Shown here: positions 45,840 through 57,448 of the stretch, one piece after another | Layout: each line of letters starts with the position of its first letter | Numbering within the stretch: the stretch's first letter is position 1 | Assembly (NCBI GenBank): GCA_011033025.1 | Contig: WFMF01000357.1 | Coordinates: forward strand, 62,001-126,000 | DNA length: 64,000 nt | Source: Beroe forskalii | Lineage: Eukaryota > Ctenophora > Nuda > Beroida > Beroidae | Reading direction: 5' to 3' | Notes under the pieces: generated by a model | What the model was told of the DNA's origin: nothing | The model's database searches: none | What the model saw: only the letters and a program-made list of their open reading frames with translations | Program-made: the position numbers and the translations under genes

Positions 45840-47122
45840 AAAAAAATTGGCCCCTTAGAAAAGTGAATTGGCCCCTTAGAAAAGATGCCTCTGGCCCACT
45901 GTCTCTACTGAAACTGACAATCTTATTGTTCCTGATTACGTGAACTTTGTCCAGTTCCTTTGATCTCTTCAGTTTCAATTCCTCAGTGAGCTTCTTGAAA
46001 GCTCTTCACTCTTCCAGAGACTGATCAGGGCTGATGTAGATCGATTTATACCCATCTTTACCATCAAGCTTTTGTGTGTTTTTCAGAATCTGCTGCACTC
46101 GGGAAGAACTATTCACAGAAAATCTGACTGGTCTGATTGAATCTTCTTTCTTGGCCCCATAGCTTCCGAACTGCCCTCTTGTTGAGTGGGCGCCCTCTCA
46201 TGCCTTCTTTTTGCCCTCCTTTTTGGGTGTTGCCCTCTGAGCCCTCCTTTTTGCCCTCTTTCACGCTCCATTTGCCCTCCTTTTTGACCCTTCCCAAAAT
46301 ACACCTATTATTCACGGCCTAAAAGCCTAAAATAGGTACGGTCTTTTTGGGCGGTTTCCAAAAAAAAAAAAAAGGTCGACCATATATTTTGGAAATACAC
46401 CTAACAAGCACTATCTCGGATCGATTTTGAAAATACACGCTTACTGCATGGACATAATATAGTTAGAATATTGCCCTCCTTTTTCGTTGATTTGCCCTCC
46501 TTTTTGGGCCAAAAACTGCCCTCCGAACGGATTTTCAAAGGTCGGAAGCTATGCTTGGCCCCAACTCTTACACAGTTCTCGATCACTGGCTTAATCTCCT
46601 CCAAAATTTCTTCAACCTTGCTTTGCATTTACTCGTCATCCTTCTCAATTCCGTACACAATTATATTTCTACTCCATTCACTAGAGTCCCTTGCTCTCTG
46701 AACTGCTGCCTGGATCTTTTTAGGAGCTAGTGCAGCCGTGCAACTCTTCGGCAACTGCAGAGTAGGACTTGAAATCTCTGTAGCTATTGTAGTCTTTACT
46801 TCTAAGAGCTGTTCTGAAGGTTGATGATCTTGTTCTCATCAGTTATCTTCTCATTATTCATTCCCTCGATATCGTCATCAGCTTTCACAAGCCATGGAAG
46901 GCAGAAATCATACAGCAAGGTGCAAACTGTTTCAAGCCATAACCCAAACTTTTCCTTTGTTATGGTTTTCTTACTCTGGCGTGGTTGTCTGGATTGTTGC
47001 GTATCTCCTTGCTGATCTCTCCAAAAACACTGTTCTTTGCCTTTTCCAGCTGTTTGAAATACGCTCTCTGAAACTTCTTGTCTCCAGGCTCCTCTAATCC
47101 CTCTAAATGGATGCTCTTCCAA
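45840..47122 (-). pseudogene. LINE ORF1 (L1-type), interrupted by a MITE
   Basis: Minus-strand reading from about 47,122 gives an ORF1-like protein: KKTITKEKFGLWLETVCTLL, CLPWLVKADDDIEG, EEILEEIKPVIENCVRVGAK. After skipping the insertion at 46,158-46,553 comes KKEDSIRPVRFSVNSSSRVQ, QILKNTQKLDG, YISPDQSLEE, stop, KKLTEELKLKRSKELDKV. The RP-x-R-F-x-V and I-x-PD-x-S-x-E-E blocks match the C-terminal domain of L1-type ORF1 proteins. An in-frame stop and a deletion relative to the 57.1-kb copy (which retains NNPDNHTYVCQHYFQ) mark it as dead. ORF2 is not seen. Confidence 0.6.
46158..46553. mobile_element. hAT-type MITE inside LINE ORF1
   Basis: 396 bp with 12-bp terminal inverted repeats CATAGCTTCCGA. 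It is flanked by an exact 8-bp direct repeat CTTGGCCC at 46,150-46,157 and 46,554-46,561. Removing the element and one repeat rejoins the ORF1 reading frame exactly. The 8-bp duplication and CA-starting TIR fit the hAT superfamily. The interior is rich in ccctccttttt repeats, which generate spurious Lys/Gly-rich ORFs. Confidence 0.8.
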
Positions 47123-47693
47123 AGTACCATGCTTTGTAAACAGTGCTATACACTCTGCTAAATGAGCAGGCAGGCTCGCATTATCTCAATTTACAACAAC
47201 TGATAAGAGAGCTCAATAAAAGCAACAAAAGCTACATGTGCATGTTGATTGAGGAAATATCTATGTTTTTGTGATGGTCTATAGCTCTATCAACAATAGT
47301 TGATAAAATTTGGAATTAGGATGCCAAGCGAAATTGCCAAATGATTAAGTGTTTTGAAGAATGATATCCTCTGAATTGTGTTGCCTAGTTGGTAAAGTTC
47401 ATTTAACTTAATTCATATATAGCCAAATTTTGAAACTTAAGAAAGTGATAATACTTAAATTGGAATTGAGAGCATGACTTGGCAGCTATAATTATTGGAC
47501 TGAAATCAAAAGATTGGCCCCCTTGTACTCCTTGTACACCTGGCTGTTTTTATTCTTCAATATATCTTCAGACAGTTGTAAGAATTTTTCTTGAGATTTT
47601 TGGAATTCCACATTAGTGGAATGTTGATTTTTTGCTGTCTATATATGCTATAAATTCAATATTTCATAATGAATTATATTTCTGAGGAACAGA
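47123..47693. other. Upstream region of ERp44 copy 1
   Basis: AT-rich 5' flank shared with the second copy (57,450-58,179) apart from an insertion there. No TATA or initiator can be assigned with confidence. Confidence 0.4.
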
Positions 47694-50600
47694 ATGTTGG
47701 TTTTCTCCCTGCTACTGGGGCTTGTAGCAGGTGGTATGATCGACCTCACCCCTACCAATCTAGATGAAACCCTCAAAAGTTCCTCTTTAGTAATGATTAA
47801 CTTTTCTGCTGGTTGGTGCAGATACAGCCAGGCTTTGAAGCCCATCTATGAGCAAGCAGCTAATGCTGTTTCAAATGTCCCTGGGGTGAAACTAGCTTAT
47901 GCAGATTGTGTTGCTCACAACTCCATTTGCTCCAAATATCAAGTCAACAAATACCCAACCATGAAGTTTGTCAGGAGTGGGGAGATCATGAAATCTGAGT
48001 ATAGGGGACAAAGATCAGTGGAGGCCATCACTGAGCACATAAACAGCTTAATGAAAGATCCAGTTGTTCAACTTCATGGAGACACAGAGCTGTCACAAAC
48101 AATGGAAGAAAGCAAAGTTAAGTTTGTCATGGGTTATTTCGCTAGTAAAAATGACTATTCCTATGAGGTATTCAAAGCCTCTGCTCAAATCATGGCCGGC
48201 CAGTGTTCTTTCTATGCAATGGTTGGTGAAGATGCTGAACCAATGATGAAAGCTCATGGTGGGAAAGAGCGGGTAATGTTGATGAATGATGTAGAGGAAA
48301 ACAAATCTTTTGCTGGAAAAATGACTGATCAAGCCCAACTTTCTGCATGGGTTAAGGATAACTGTGTTCCCCTAGTAAGAGAGATTACCTTTGAAAATGG
48401 TGAAGAGCTGACTGAAGAAGGTTTGCCTTTTGTGATTCTATTCCATGATCCTGAGGACAAGGAAAGTGTGCAAAGGTTCACTGAAAAAGTAGCTGAGCAA
48501 TGTCAAGACCAGAGAAACTCTGTCAACTTCCTCCATGCTAACGGATTCAAGTTTGCTCATCCACTCAGCCACCTGGGAAAGACAACAAATGACCTGCCTA
48601 TCATTGCAATTGATTCCTTCAAGCACATGTACCTCTTCCCAAAGTTTAACAACATAGACAGGCCTGGGAGACTGAGGAGATTCATTGAAGACCTTCACTC
48701 AGGGAGACTTCACAGAGAGTTCCACGGAGAAGTGTTCAGAGACAGAGGTGGGTTTGTTTTAATGTTATAGCTTCCTCTTATTGTAGCTGAATTTTTGTTT
48801 GGTACATTCTGTCGTCCGATCAGTAAAGTATTCAGGTGAAAGAACTCTCTATATTTAGAGAATTTATTGGTACAATAGGCCTATGATGATATAATTAACC
48901 TGCCTGAAATTCAAAATTTCAAAGGCTATTATCTTATTATAAGTAGACATAGACTGGTTACTAATTGCCAATTGCCATTTCTCAAAGGCTTGAATCTAAG
49001 GAGTGGTTAGGAGTGCACATAGGGAGTAATTGTTTAAATGCTGGTGGAGTACAAGTGGGAGTAACTGTTGTTACTCTGCCCGATTTCCATGTCCTCATTA
49101 CAGCTTTATTGGCTACTGTCTACATTGTTGTATTAGTGTTGTATACATTGGTACATTGGAGTCTTAACCAATTTCCATGTGAATTGCACTGAGGAAAGGA
49201 GCAGACAACTAAATACTTAATTAATAGTGGGTAATGACAATTATTAACAGTAAAAACATTTAACAGTAAAAAAGCGTGATTATCATTTTATAATACCCCA
49301 TCCTAGGCTCGTCTTAGTGACAGTTTATTGTCACAGATTTGTCAAGTAACTGCTTATCAGATCATATTACTTACAATAAAAGGACAGGTTGAGATACCTT
49401 TGATACGAACTTTCATAACAACTTAAGATGGTAAGAAGAAGTCTTGAGTCTCTAAAGAGCTTCAGGTGTCCACGTCAAATGTAATTTGCTTTGTACTATT
49501 TGTAGTCGTATTAGAAGAGTAAAGGAGGAGAAGTGGTCAGTGTTCAGTGAACAATGGTATTGCAGCTCCACAGAGAACAATGCACTCGAGCATAATCACA
49601 CTGCGTGGTATTTAGAATAGCTAGAAATGGCATTGACTCATTGAGTGATTCGTCATGATCCGAACATCTGCAGTCTGCAGACACTTTCACCCTTACATCA
49701 TGTTCAGATCATAACCTAGAGAGTAGGTACCGGAGATTTGGATGTACATTGTACAGTGTTATTTCTATAACAATACCTTTGAATTTCTGGAGTCTTGACC
49801 ATGCTATGATATTTCATATTGTTTCCTACAAGTGTGAGTGGTAGTCATAACAAATGACCAATAGACGACCAGACGATACTTGTAACCGTAGTTTTAACTG
49901 ATGTCACACTACTTTCTTCATACCAGCAGTTTACTACAGACTAAACAGGTGTTTCCATATAACAGTCCACTTTCTTACAGTTCTGTAAACAGGTGTTTGC
50001 ACTTCAAAATAAACATGTCAGATTCACCAGTTACACTTTCTTCACAGAATGACACGTCGCTCTTTCTAAATGCACTGCTGTGTACTAGTATACAGAGTTT
50101 ACAGTCGTCAAGACAATTAGATAATTGTAACAATGTTAATTCACAGTTCACACCTATTATATGGCCTGTGGGTTCACTCTTTAATGGACATTACATGGCT
50201 TTAATAGCTACTAATTACACTGGAGTGGATACAATAGACTTTGAGAAGCATAAAGAATAATCATTTCTTGTAGCGTGGAACAATACCTTGCATTGTACCG
50301 GGTGGTCCAAAAAGAACGTTACAAAGTTAGCGCGCTGTTACTTTGTCTGTGTTTGGAGTTTCTTAATGAAACTTTGGGATGTCATAGGTATGTACGATAC
50401 AATTTTGCACCAAAAATTTGAAATGTCTACCTCAAAAAATGTCCGAGTTATCAACGAAAAACCGGTTTATTTGCCATATCTCAGCTTCTGGGAGTCAAAA
50501 ATGTTAGCTACTCCAGGATCATTTTGCCCACATATTGCCCGTAATATCCTGAAAGTTTCATCAAGATTGCTCAAAAAACCTCGGAGATATGCGCCTTTTT

Positions 50601-51685
50601 GGACCACCCGGTATTATCTAATAAGAACGTTTGGATATGAATTGATTGCAAAGTTTTCCGGTTGAGTAAACTTGAATGTGTAAATTGATTAATCACTGCC
50701 ACGCCGGGCTCTGTTTCATTATATAACGCGCAAATCGCGTCCGTTATTTCCAAATAATGCACGAGCAGAGCCAAACAAGCGTAGCGAGTGAGTCGTTAAG
50801 GTTAGATGAGTCCATGTTACTATGATTAAGGGTATATAGTTTTTCTGATCTCGGTAACCATTCTTGGCATTTGCCATTCGTGAGTAATGTCAACACAGCT
50901 GCATCGTAGGTGTGCGTTGCAGAGATTTGCTGTATTGATTTACTTCTTATAAATAATTGCCCATACTAGGGTGAACAAAAAAGGAAAGGTTGCCCTGGGC
51001 AGGACGCTCCTGAACAAAGCGTAAAATGGAACATAAAAAGATAAAAGAGTTTATGAACAGGGCCAGGTAGGGGAGACAAATATGAGAGATAATAGAGAGG
51101 GAATTCTAAAGTATATTCTTCATCACTCGAATAGTAGCCTGAGTAGCAATTAGGCACGTTTTAATAGGGTGTATTACATCAGTACATGTTTAAAAGAAGG
51201 AAGTGAAGTTTGTAAGTTTACACAGCCTACTATACTCTTATACTGTCAAACATTAAGAGTTTTGCGACGTGCTGCAAATTAAGCTACGTTTTTATTATTA
51301 AAACAAATTTTCACCATCCTAAAACCAAGATACCCGGAAAAGGATTTTTCCCCATTTTGAATGACAAAACAAGTTATAAAAAAGTGTATAGGTGTAAAGT
51401 GTACGAACTTTACTCTGTGCAGTAGCTTCCTTTTTGCATGGTTAAATATCAAAGCACCGTGTTATCTAGAGATGTACGTTGTTGATTGTTCTCTTATTGA
51501 GCCATTTCCATGTCGTCTTTTCAGACGGAGAGGATGACGAACCCGCTGCGATTGGTTCGAAAGATGAGCCCGTACAAAAGAAGGAGAAAAAGAGAGACGT
51601 CCCAACCAACCCTCCAGAGTCAGTTTTCAAGAAATTAGAACCCAACAAGAACAGATATTCCATTATCAACAAGGACGAATTGTGA
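47694..51685 (+). CDS. ERP44: ERp44 thioredoxin-fold ER chaperone, 2 exons (copy 1)
   Basis: ERp44 cycles between the ER and cis-Golgi, forming mixed disulfides with clients such as Ero1 and unassembled IgM/adiponectin-type oligomers, and returns them to the ER. Exon 1 is 47,694-48,747 and exon 2 is 51,525-51,685. The GT-AG junction completes an Asp codon, giving 404 codons. Residues 1-14 are a hydrophobic signal. The thioredoxin domain carries W-CRYS at 41-45, the family's CxxS site (CRFS in human) with Cys42 as the single reactive thiol. YRGQRSVEAI and the VPLVREITFENGEELTEEGL block are near identical to vertebrate ERp44, as is DLHSGRLHREFH. Exon 2 encodes an acidic/basic linker, PPESVFKKL and the C-terminal KDEL retrieval signal (human RDEL). 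The donor is GTGGGT, weaker than the GTGAGT of copy 2. Confidence 0.96.
48748..51524. other. Intron of ERp44 copy 1
   Basis: 2.8 kb, largely alignable by eye with the intron of copy 2 (59,233-63,340). It contains a TA-type MITE at 50,298-50,611. A roughly 93-codon frame starting near 49,990 is also present in copy 2, but substitutions there are mostly non-synonymous, so I do not call it a gene. Confidence 0.6.
50298..50611. mobile_element. TA-target MITE (mariner-like ends)
   Basis: 314 bp with inverted ends CCGGGTGGTCCAAAAAG, flanked by TA on both sides. The homologous position in copy 2 (TA at 60,835-60,836) has a single TA and no insertion, giving a clean empty site. No coding capacity. 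Confidence 0.9.
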
Positions 51686-52445
51686 GACTCAATATATTCT
51701 ATTTTGTCAGTTTTTCTAGCACTAGCAGGTAGATTCATCCTGTTGCAGTGAATACCCCAGCTGTAATGATGGTGGATTTCCACTTCTTATTTTGAGACGA
51801 TTGTTAATAATCCATTCCGTAGTGTAAAGTATCAAGACCTTGAAATTTTTAATTATAATCTCTGCCATAACCTTAATCATTCATTCTTAGTAGTGCCATG
51901 CAGTGTCAATGCCATGCAGTATGTCACTACTCACGATGCCATGCAATTTGCCACAATGCCAAGCCATTTCGTATAACTGCTCTCAACAGACGCGATTTGG
52001 TAATGTTTTTTTGCTCTAATTTCTACGAAAAGGAGCATGTAGATCACAGGTTTACTTTGTTCGCTATTGTGTGGCATCTGAATTCAAACTAATTACTCTC
52101 AATATGCAACGTGGCTTGTAGGATTGTTCAAAGTAAAATGCTTCTTAATAGCAGAATGCAATGTAGCTCAAATATTTAAATTGTGGCAAGTACAGGCAAA
52201 GATCACAAGTTCAGTTGTAGGGTTTTGTTAATTGATGCACTCTCGATAATTATGACTAATTATCACATACATTTTTTAGGGTAAAAAATATTAGCATGAA
52301 CCCCCTGTCGGATTTCAATGCAGTGACTTAAAATTATTTCTAAATTTGGTATTTATTTGTTTCTATGGTTTAGGATCGTATATTTGTGCATGGTTATGGT
52401 CATACGACCGAATATAGCTCATTCAAGTAAAATGATACTGTCAAT
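51686..52445. other. 3' flank of ERp44 copy 1
   Basis: Presumed 3' UTR and flank, shared with copy 2 up to the window end (about 52,180 here against 64,000). A short atgccatgcagt simple repeat lies at 51,895-51,965. Confidence 0.5.
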
Positions 52446-52652
52446 GGGGCTGGCAAGTATGGGAGCCCCGCGAATCTGAGACCTTGCATGCCCAGAATCC
52501 TTCAAATATTGGGTTATCGCAAGGTGTGGCGTGGGCTCCATCATACTGTACTATAGAGCTATGATTTGAGACAAACCCATGTCTAGTTTTTAGCCCGTGT
52601 ATCCAAAACGGATACAGGGGCTCCCATAACTTGCCAGCCCTATTGATATTCC
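52446..52652. mobile_element. Short TIR element (MITE)
   Basis: About 205 bp with inverted ends ggggctggcaagtatgggag and its near complement at 52,618-52,650. No coding capacity. The target duplication is not clear. Confidence 0.6.
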
Positions 52653-53680
52653 TAGGCTTTATTCACTCATCCTGGCATGTTCATTGTCATGATTATTGAT
52701 TATAGTATTCTTGCATGGGAATTTTAGTTTATGTTTGATTTAAAATGTTAATTATGAAATTGGAGAATTAAGGAAGAAAAGAATTTGCCACCAAGCTAGG
52801 AACAATGTAAACTAATTTTTAACGGGAATTTGATTGTAATTCCCATCAGCTGTATATCACAAAACAGGGAAGGTGTTTGTAAGTAAAATCTTGTACAGAA
52901 CTCTTCTTTGATTATAGTCTGTAGGTTTATGTAGTTTGAACTCTTTCGCTATGCTGTCTCGTATCTTCAGTCATGTTTGAATGTTAATTAATTGAGATTG
53001 GGATCGATCACACTAATAACATACTTAGATAGAAGTCCAAATAAGAGGAATAAAATCGGAAGTATGCCAATTCTTATCAAAAACTTCATTTTTTTCTGGT
53101 TATTTATTTTAAATCTTACTGACTGGACATGAATAATATCGAAACGTTTTTCTTACTTTATGATATCAGCATTGCTTAACTTGGGGTGAAAAATGACAAT
53201 ACTCTTCTGTGTTCCCACTTCTAACAGAACCAAAAATCCTATTTCTCGATTCTTTCCACCGTGCATTAAGCACAGGATATTGTTTTGTTGTTATTGTATT
53301 TATTGAGCAAGTTGAAGTAATTATAACACTTTTAGAAATATGCTTCTTACTTCATTCTCATGAATTATGAGTTGTTATTTTATGAAATAAAGGCGGTCGG
53401 CTTTCTATGAAAATATGTATGCCGGCCCGAAATGTCTCAAAGTGCGCGCGCGTTTTGAGACGCGGACTTTTTATGCTTAATTTGAATACAAATAGCCGCA
53501 CGTACCGATAACATGCAAATTTTCGGAATTAATCGAAATTACTACACGTCAGTTAAGAATTTGGTGAGCCGATTGCACAGCCGAAATCAAACCACAAATA
53601 TCGCAAGTTTCTGAAGTTAGTTTTGAAACAGCTGTAACGGGGTGGGAAGAGTTTGAAGTGATAGGATGCTATACGTGATA
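52653..53680. other. AT-rich spacer, no gene seen
   Basis: No exon or repeat that I can support, apart from a CpG-containing hairpin-like patch at about 53,430-53,465 (tctcaaagtgcgcgcg / cgttttgaga). Confidence 0.4.
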
Positions 53681-53699
53681 GCAACTCGAAGCAGTGGAA

Positions 53700-54400
53700 G
53701 ACGATCGGCCATTCCGATGTGCCAAGCCCAAATATCGGCAAAAGTGTCAAAGAGAATTGGACAAATCATTATTGATATGGCGATTTCCTTGTGAAAATGG
53801 CGGTCCATTGAATACCAATGCATCCATTTTCTTCGATATTGCATTACCAATCACCCTTGTCGGGAATGGATCGTCAACGGCGATCGTCCGTCTTCATTGA
53901 CTGGCGACAGTGATGCCAATCACTTCGACTAAAATCTCGATCGACTGGCGATTGCCGATGGATTTTCATGCATCTAATTCAGACCATGGATCCATAATCG
54001 ACAAATTATGCAATTTATCGTCGAAAATGGCGATTCATTTGAGCAATTTCGGATGTGAATCCAGTGTCAACAGAAGCTAGTAATTGCCGACAATGGGGCA
54101 GATAAGCACTTTGTTACATCGATACACCACCGATCATGGCGCCGATCGGTGGTACCGCCGATCAGCGCTGCCGGTGAATTGCTCAAATTCTATCGGCGGT
54201 CATCAGCGCTGATCAGCACTTACACTGTTCGGTGGTCATCAGCGCAGAGTCGGCGATTTGACAAAATGCTCATCTGCCAATGGATGCATCGCCATTGATA
54301 GTCAATATGCATCGTTATTGGCATTATCGACAATAGGAATTGCCACTGTCGTCGACGATGATTTGTCCTATTCTCTATGGCCTTTTGCCTAAACTTGAGA
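53700..54400. mobile_element. Foldback element rich in gatcgg/ccgatc
   Basis: The ends pair as inverted repeats: ggcaaaag...agagaattggacaaatcat at 53,738-53,772 against atgatttgtcctattctct at 54,357-54,377. Further inward pairing runs through ccaatgcatcc / ggatgcatcg. The centre is dense in ccgatcggtgg and atcagcgctgat palindromes. No coding capacity. Confidence 0.6.
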
Positions 54401-55052
54401 AGGGAGTTGACTGTCTAATTTGTACTGCAGGTCTTTCTACTGTACCTACTATTCACATCTTACTCGCTACACGCTACTTCTTACTCATACACGAGGCCGA
54501 ATTCTCGGTTAGGGGGGATCGAGGGGTGCCGGGGGGTGTTTTGTCACGGAATCCTATTTTCTTGACCGTAAGTTAACCATATGATCACTGATAATTGATC
54601 ATAGCTATTACTGCATAATTATTATACCGGGTAATTATTGTACCTCATGGAAATAAGCTTGTTGTCTCTATCACGTTCGGTTTTATTAGTCGTCAGTCAG
54701 TCTACTCCGAGTACAATAAAATTGGTACATGCGAGTGTGAATGTACAGTGTACTGTACACACTGCACAATGTACAGTGTCGGAAGACATTGAAATACGGC
54801 ATTTTAACTTTTTAACGCATTTGAGGTCAGTCAACCTCTATCGAGATACTCCTCTTGTAGTTGTATAATTTTGCACTGCTCTGTTTGTGTTGCTAGCCCG
54901 TCGCGTTTCTGTGTGGTGTACTTACCCAATGTATTAATAGTGGATATATCTTGGGGTTTTTAGATTGAAATTGAATGCACGTCATCTTACCATTCATGTA
55001 TTACTATTCCTTAATTACTTTGTAAGCTTCCACGAATAAAACCTTCCGCAGT
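54401..55052. other. Upstream region of the GT31 gene
   Basis: No exon is seen. A gtacagtgtactgtacac-type palindrome occurs near 54,745-54,775. A short 5' UTR probably lies immediately before 55,053. Confidence 0.35.
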
Positions 55053-55952
55053 GTGAATGAAATGAAACTATGTCGGTTTTCCCTCGGTAGAGTGTATGTC
55101 AGAGTCGTGTTTTTACTGGTTTCGTTGGTGACAGTACCACCATTGATGCTCAGAATATTCAACTATTACAGAGGAACCACGGGTTCTACAATCGTTCAGA
55201 ACAACCCTACAATCGTTCAGAACAACCCTACAATCCTTCAGAGCAACTCTACTCAGAGTCAGCGTCATGCGTTCATGATTGTGATGGTGCTCAGCCACCT
55301 ACATAATGCCAGAGTGGAAGCTAGGGAAAACTGGTATAACGAGGATTTCTGGCGATCTAAAAATGTCTCCATTAGGATTGTGTTTGTGGTGGGAATTTCA
55401 GAAAAAGACAAGTTCGATGATTCGCAAAACGACCTCATATATACTAACGTAACGGAATCAAAGGCGAACTTAGTCTTCAAAGTTAGGGAAGGCATGCGTT
55501 ACATAAACGAACACTTCGAATACGAGTACATCCTTAAGACTGATATTGACGTTTTCCACAACTTTCAGCTCTGGGAGAAGGAGCTATTGGCACACAACTC
55601 CCAGAATCCTGAGAATGTTGTGAAGTACGGTGGAGCTAAGTGCATGTGGCACAGGTATGCAAAGTACAGATGGTGTTCAGGATTAGGTTACGTGGTGCAC
55701 CGATCTCTCGTACCCCAGATAGTTGACTATCCCGAGCAATTGTTAGAAAAAGCAGAAGATCGTGCTACAGGGAAAATCATGCAGGAATTAAACATTGAGA
55801 TTGTCAATTTCGTAGATGGATGGCTTATGGTGTATCGAACAAGCTGCGAAAAGTTACATGAAATTCTTAACACCACTGCTGCTTTACACTTGGGATTTGG
55901 AAATGTGTTTCGGCGCCGTGCAGAATGTTGGAAAAATTTTATATTGCATTAA
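55053..55952 (+). CDS. Beta-1,3-glycosyltransferase, GT31 family
   Basis: A 299-residue type II Golgi membrane protein transferring a sugar (Gal or GlcNAc/GalNAc class) in beta-1,3 linkage to glycans. Exact donor and acceptor cannot be told. Residues about 15-36 are the signal anchor (VVFLLVSLVTVPPLMLRIF). A short stem follows with three tandem heptads (TIVQNNP, TIVQNNP, TILQSNS) that add N-glycosylation sites. Catalytic domain: ARENWYNEDFW (88-100, the family R-x2-W block), IVFVVGIS (109-116), LKTDIDVFHNF (161-171) with DID at 164-166 as the metal-binding DxD, WCSGLGYVVHRSLV (207-220) and AEDRATG (234-240, the ED-x3-G block). It is complete, without introns, and shorter than most family members (about 320-400). 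The start is the first of three clustered in-frame ATGs. Confidence 0.88.
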   Translation: MNEMKLCRFSLGRVYVRVVFLLVSLVTVPPLMLRIFNYYRGTTGSTIVQNNPTIVQNNPTILQSNSTQSQRHAFMIVMVLSHLHNARVEARENWYNEDFWRSKNVSIRIVFVVGISEKDKFDDSQNDLIYTNVTESKANLVFKVREGMRYINEHFEYEYILKTDIDVFHNFQLWEKELLAHNSQNPENVVKYGGAKCMWHRYAKYRWCSGLGYVVHRSLVPQIVDYPEQLLEKAEDRATGKIMQELNIEIVNFVDGWLMVYRTSCEKLHEILNTTAALHLGFGNVFRRRAECWKNFILH

Positions 55953-56419
55953 TCTTTATCAAGTCACCTGCAATTCATAATTAATTCGCGTGATAATACT
56001 AAATTATTATCTGTGATTGTTTTGAAGTTCAAGTTGTCCCACACCGGACACCCGTGTAATGCAATGCAATGCAATGACCTTCTGAAATTTCCATAGGGAT
56101 CGTTCACATATTACGTAATCACCTTGACCTAGGGGGAGGGGGGAGTTTTCAAATGATTACGTTTGATTACGGGGAGGGGGGAGGGGGTTTGGTGGTTGAT
56201 TACGTAATCAAAATTTACAATTTTTGACATTTTCTGCCACAAATTCTCAGTATTTTTTGCAAAATTTTCAGAAAACCAACTCAAAAGCACCATTTTTCAG
56301 CACAATTTTTTAGATCTTACCCCAATATTTTCATAAATTTTTCAGAAGTTGAAACATAATCAATTTTAAAGTATTTACACTGTCCATTCTTCATTTTCTA
56401 CTAAAAAAGGGGGTTATGA
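55953..56419. other. 3' flank with MITE-like fragment, running into the gap
   Basis: Contains atcgttcacatattacgtaa, related to the element at 3,310-3,492, followed by G-rich stretches and gattacgtaatc. It ends at the N run. Confidence 0.4.
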
Positions 56420-56519
56420 NNNNNNNNNNNNNNNNNNNNNNNNNNNNNNNNNNNNNNNNNNNNNNNNNNNNNNNNNNNNNNNNNNNNNNNNNNNNNNNNN
56501 NNNNNNNNNNNNNNNNNNN
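56420..56519. other. Assembly gap, 100 N
   Basis: Exactly 100 undetermined bases, the usual placeholder for a gap of unknown size. It separates the first ERp44 locus and the GT31 gene from the second ERp44 locus. Confidence 1.
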
Positions 56520-57005
56520 AAATATTTTAAAAATTTAAAGTAAAATAGAAATAAAGACATCCTGGGGCTTCAAGTGCTGGTACCCCAAAGGAAGCAATAA
56601 GCCTCCAGCCCTGAATTTGGGGATTTCACCAGTTTTTAAAGCCCCCCACACGGGGTGGGAGGTCTTCTATCGGCGTAGTTAAGTCAAACACATATCAGAT
56701 TATGTTCCTGATCACTTTATTAGAGTGCTCTAACAATATTTAACCTCTTAACAATATATAACCCCATCAATATAATAATTCCCTAACCCTGGAAATCAGA
56801 ACCCTATTGTTTGAATGCTCTAATGCTAGAGTTCTCCTATTACCCTGAAATCAGAATCCCTCAACTAGAACACTCTATCATTATTACCCCATATTACCCT
56901 GAAATCAGAAATCATTTATAATTATAAGCTTTTTGTTCGTACATATTTTTAGTAATTTTAGGTGTGTTCAATGAAATGCTAAATAAAATTTTTGTTTTAT
57001 TCTGT
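56520..57005. other. AT-rich spacer after the gap
   Basis: No gene is seen. Repeated short phrases (ctaaccctggaaatcagaa, attaccctgaaatcagaa) suggest a decayed tandem repeat. Confidence 0.4.
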
Positions 57006-57448
57006 TTTATTCTGAACTCTTTGACAACTGCAGAGTAGGACTTCATCTCTGTAGCTACTGTAGTCTTTACTTCTGAGAGCTGTTCTTCCTGCTTCTTGAT
57101 CAGTCAGTTCTGAAGGTTGATGATCTTGTTCTGATCAGTTATCTTCTCATAATTCAGTCCCTCGATATGGTCATCAGCTTTCACAAGCCATGGAAGGCAG
57201 AAATCATCCAGCAAGGTGCAAACTGTTTGGAGCCATAACCCAAGCTTTTCCTTTGTTATGGTTTTCTTACTCTGGAAATAGTGCTGACAAACGTAGGTGT
57301 GGTTGTCTGGATTGTTGCATATCTCCTTGCTGATCTCTCCAAAAACACTGTTCTTCGCCTTTTCCAGCTGTTTGACATACGTTCTCTGAAACGTCTTGTC
57401 TCCAGGCTCCTCTAATCCCTCTAAATGGACGCTATTCCAAAGTACCAT
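57006..57448 (-). pseudogene. LINE ORF1 N-terminal fragment (second copy)
   Basis: The minus strand encodes LEKAKNSVFGEISKEICNNP, KKTITKEKLGLWLQTVCTLL and FCLPWLVKADDHIEGLNYEK. It matches the ORF1 fragment at 46,745-47,122, preserving a segment deleted there. It marks the left limit of the duplicated ERp44 locus. The C-terminal part and MITE seen at 45,840-46,553 are absent here. Confidence 0.65.

Noticed and set aside
46109-46322. Lys/Gly-rich minus-strand ORFs
   Set aside because: They come from ccctccttttt repeats in the hAT-type MITE.
49901-50260. 119-codon ORF in the ERp44 intron, also present at 60,487-60,798
   Set aside because: Between the two copies most differences change the amino acid (His/Tyr, Val/Phe, Pro-Val/Ala-Ala, His/Asn), unlike the ERp44 exons. 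The frame behaves as non-coding.
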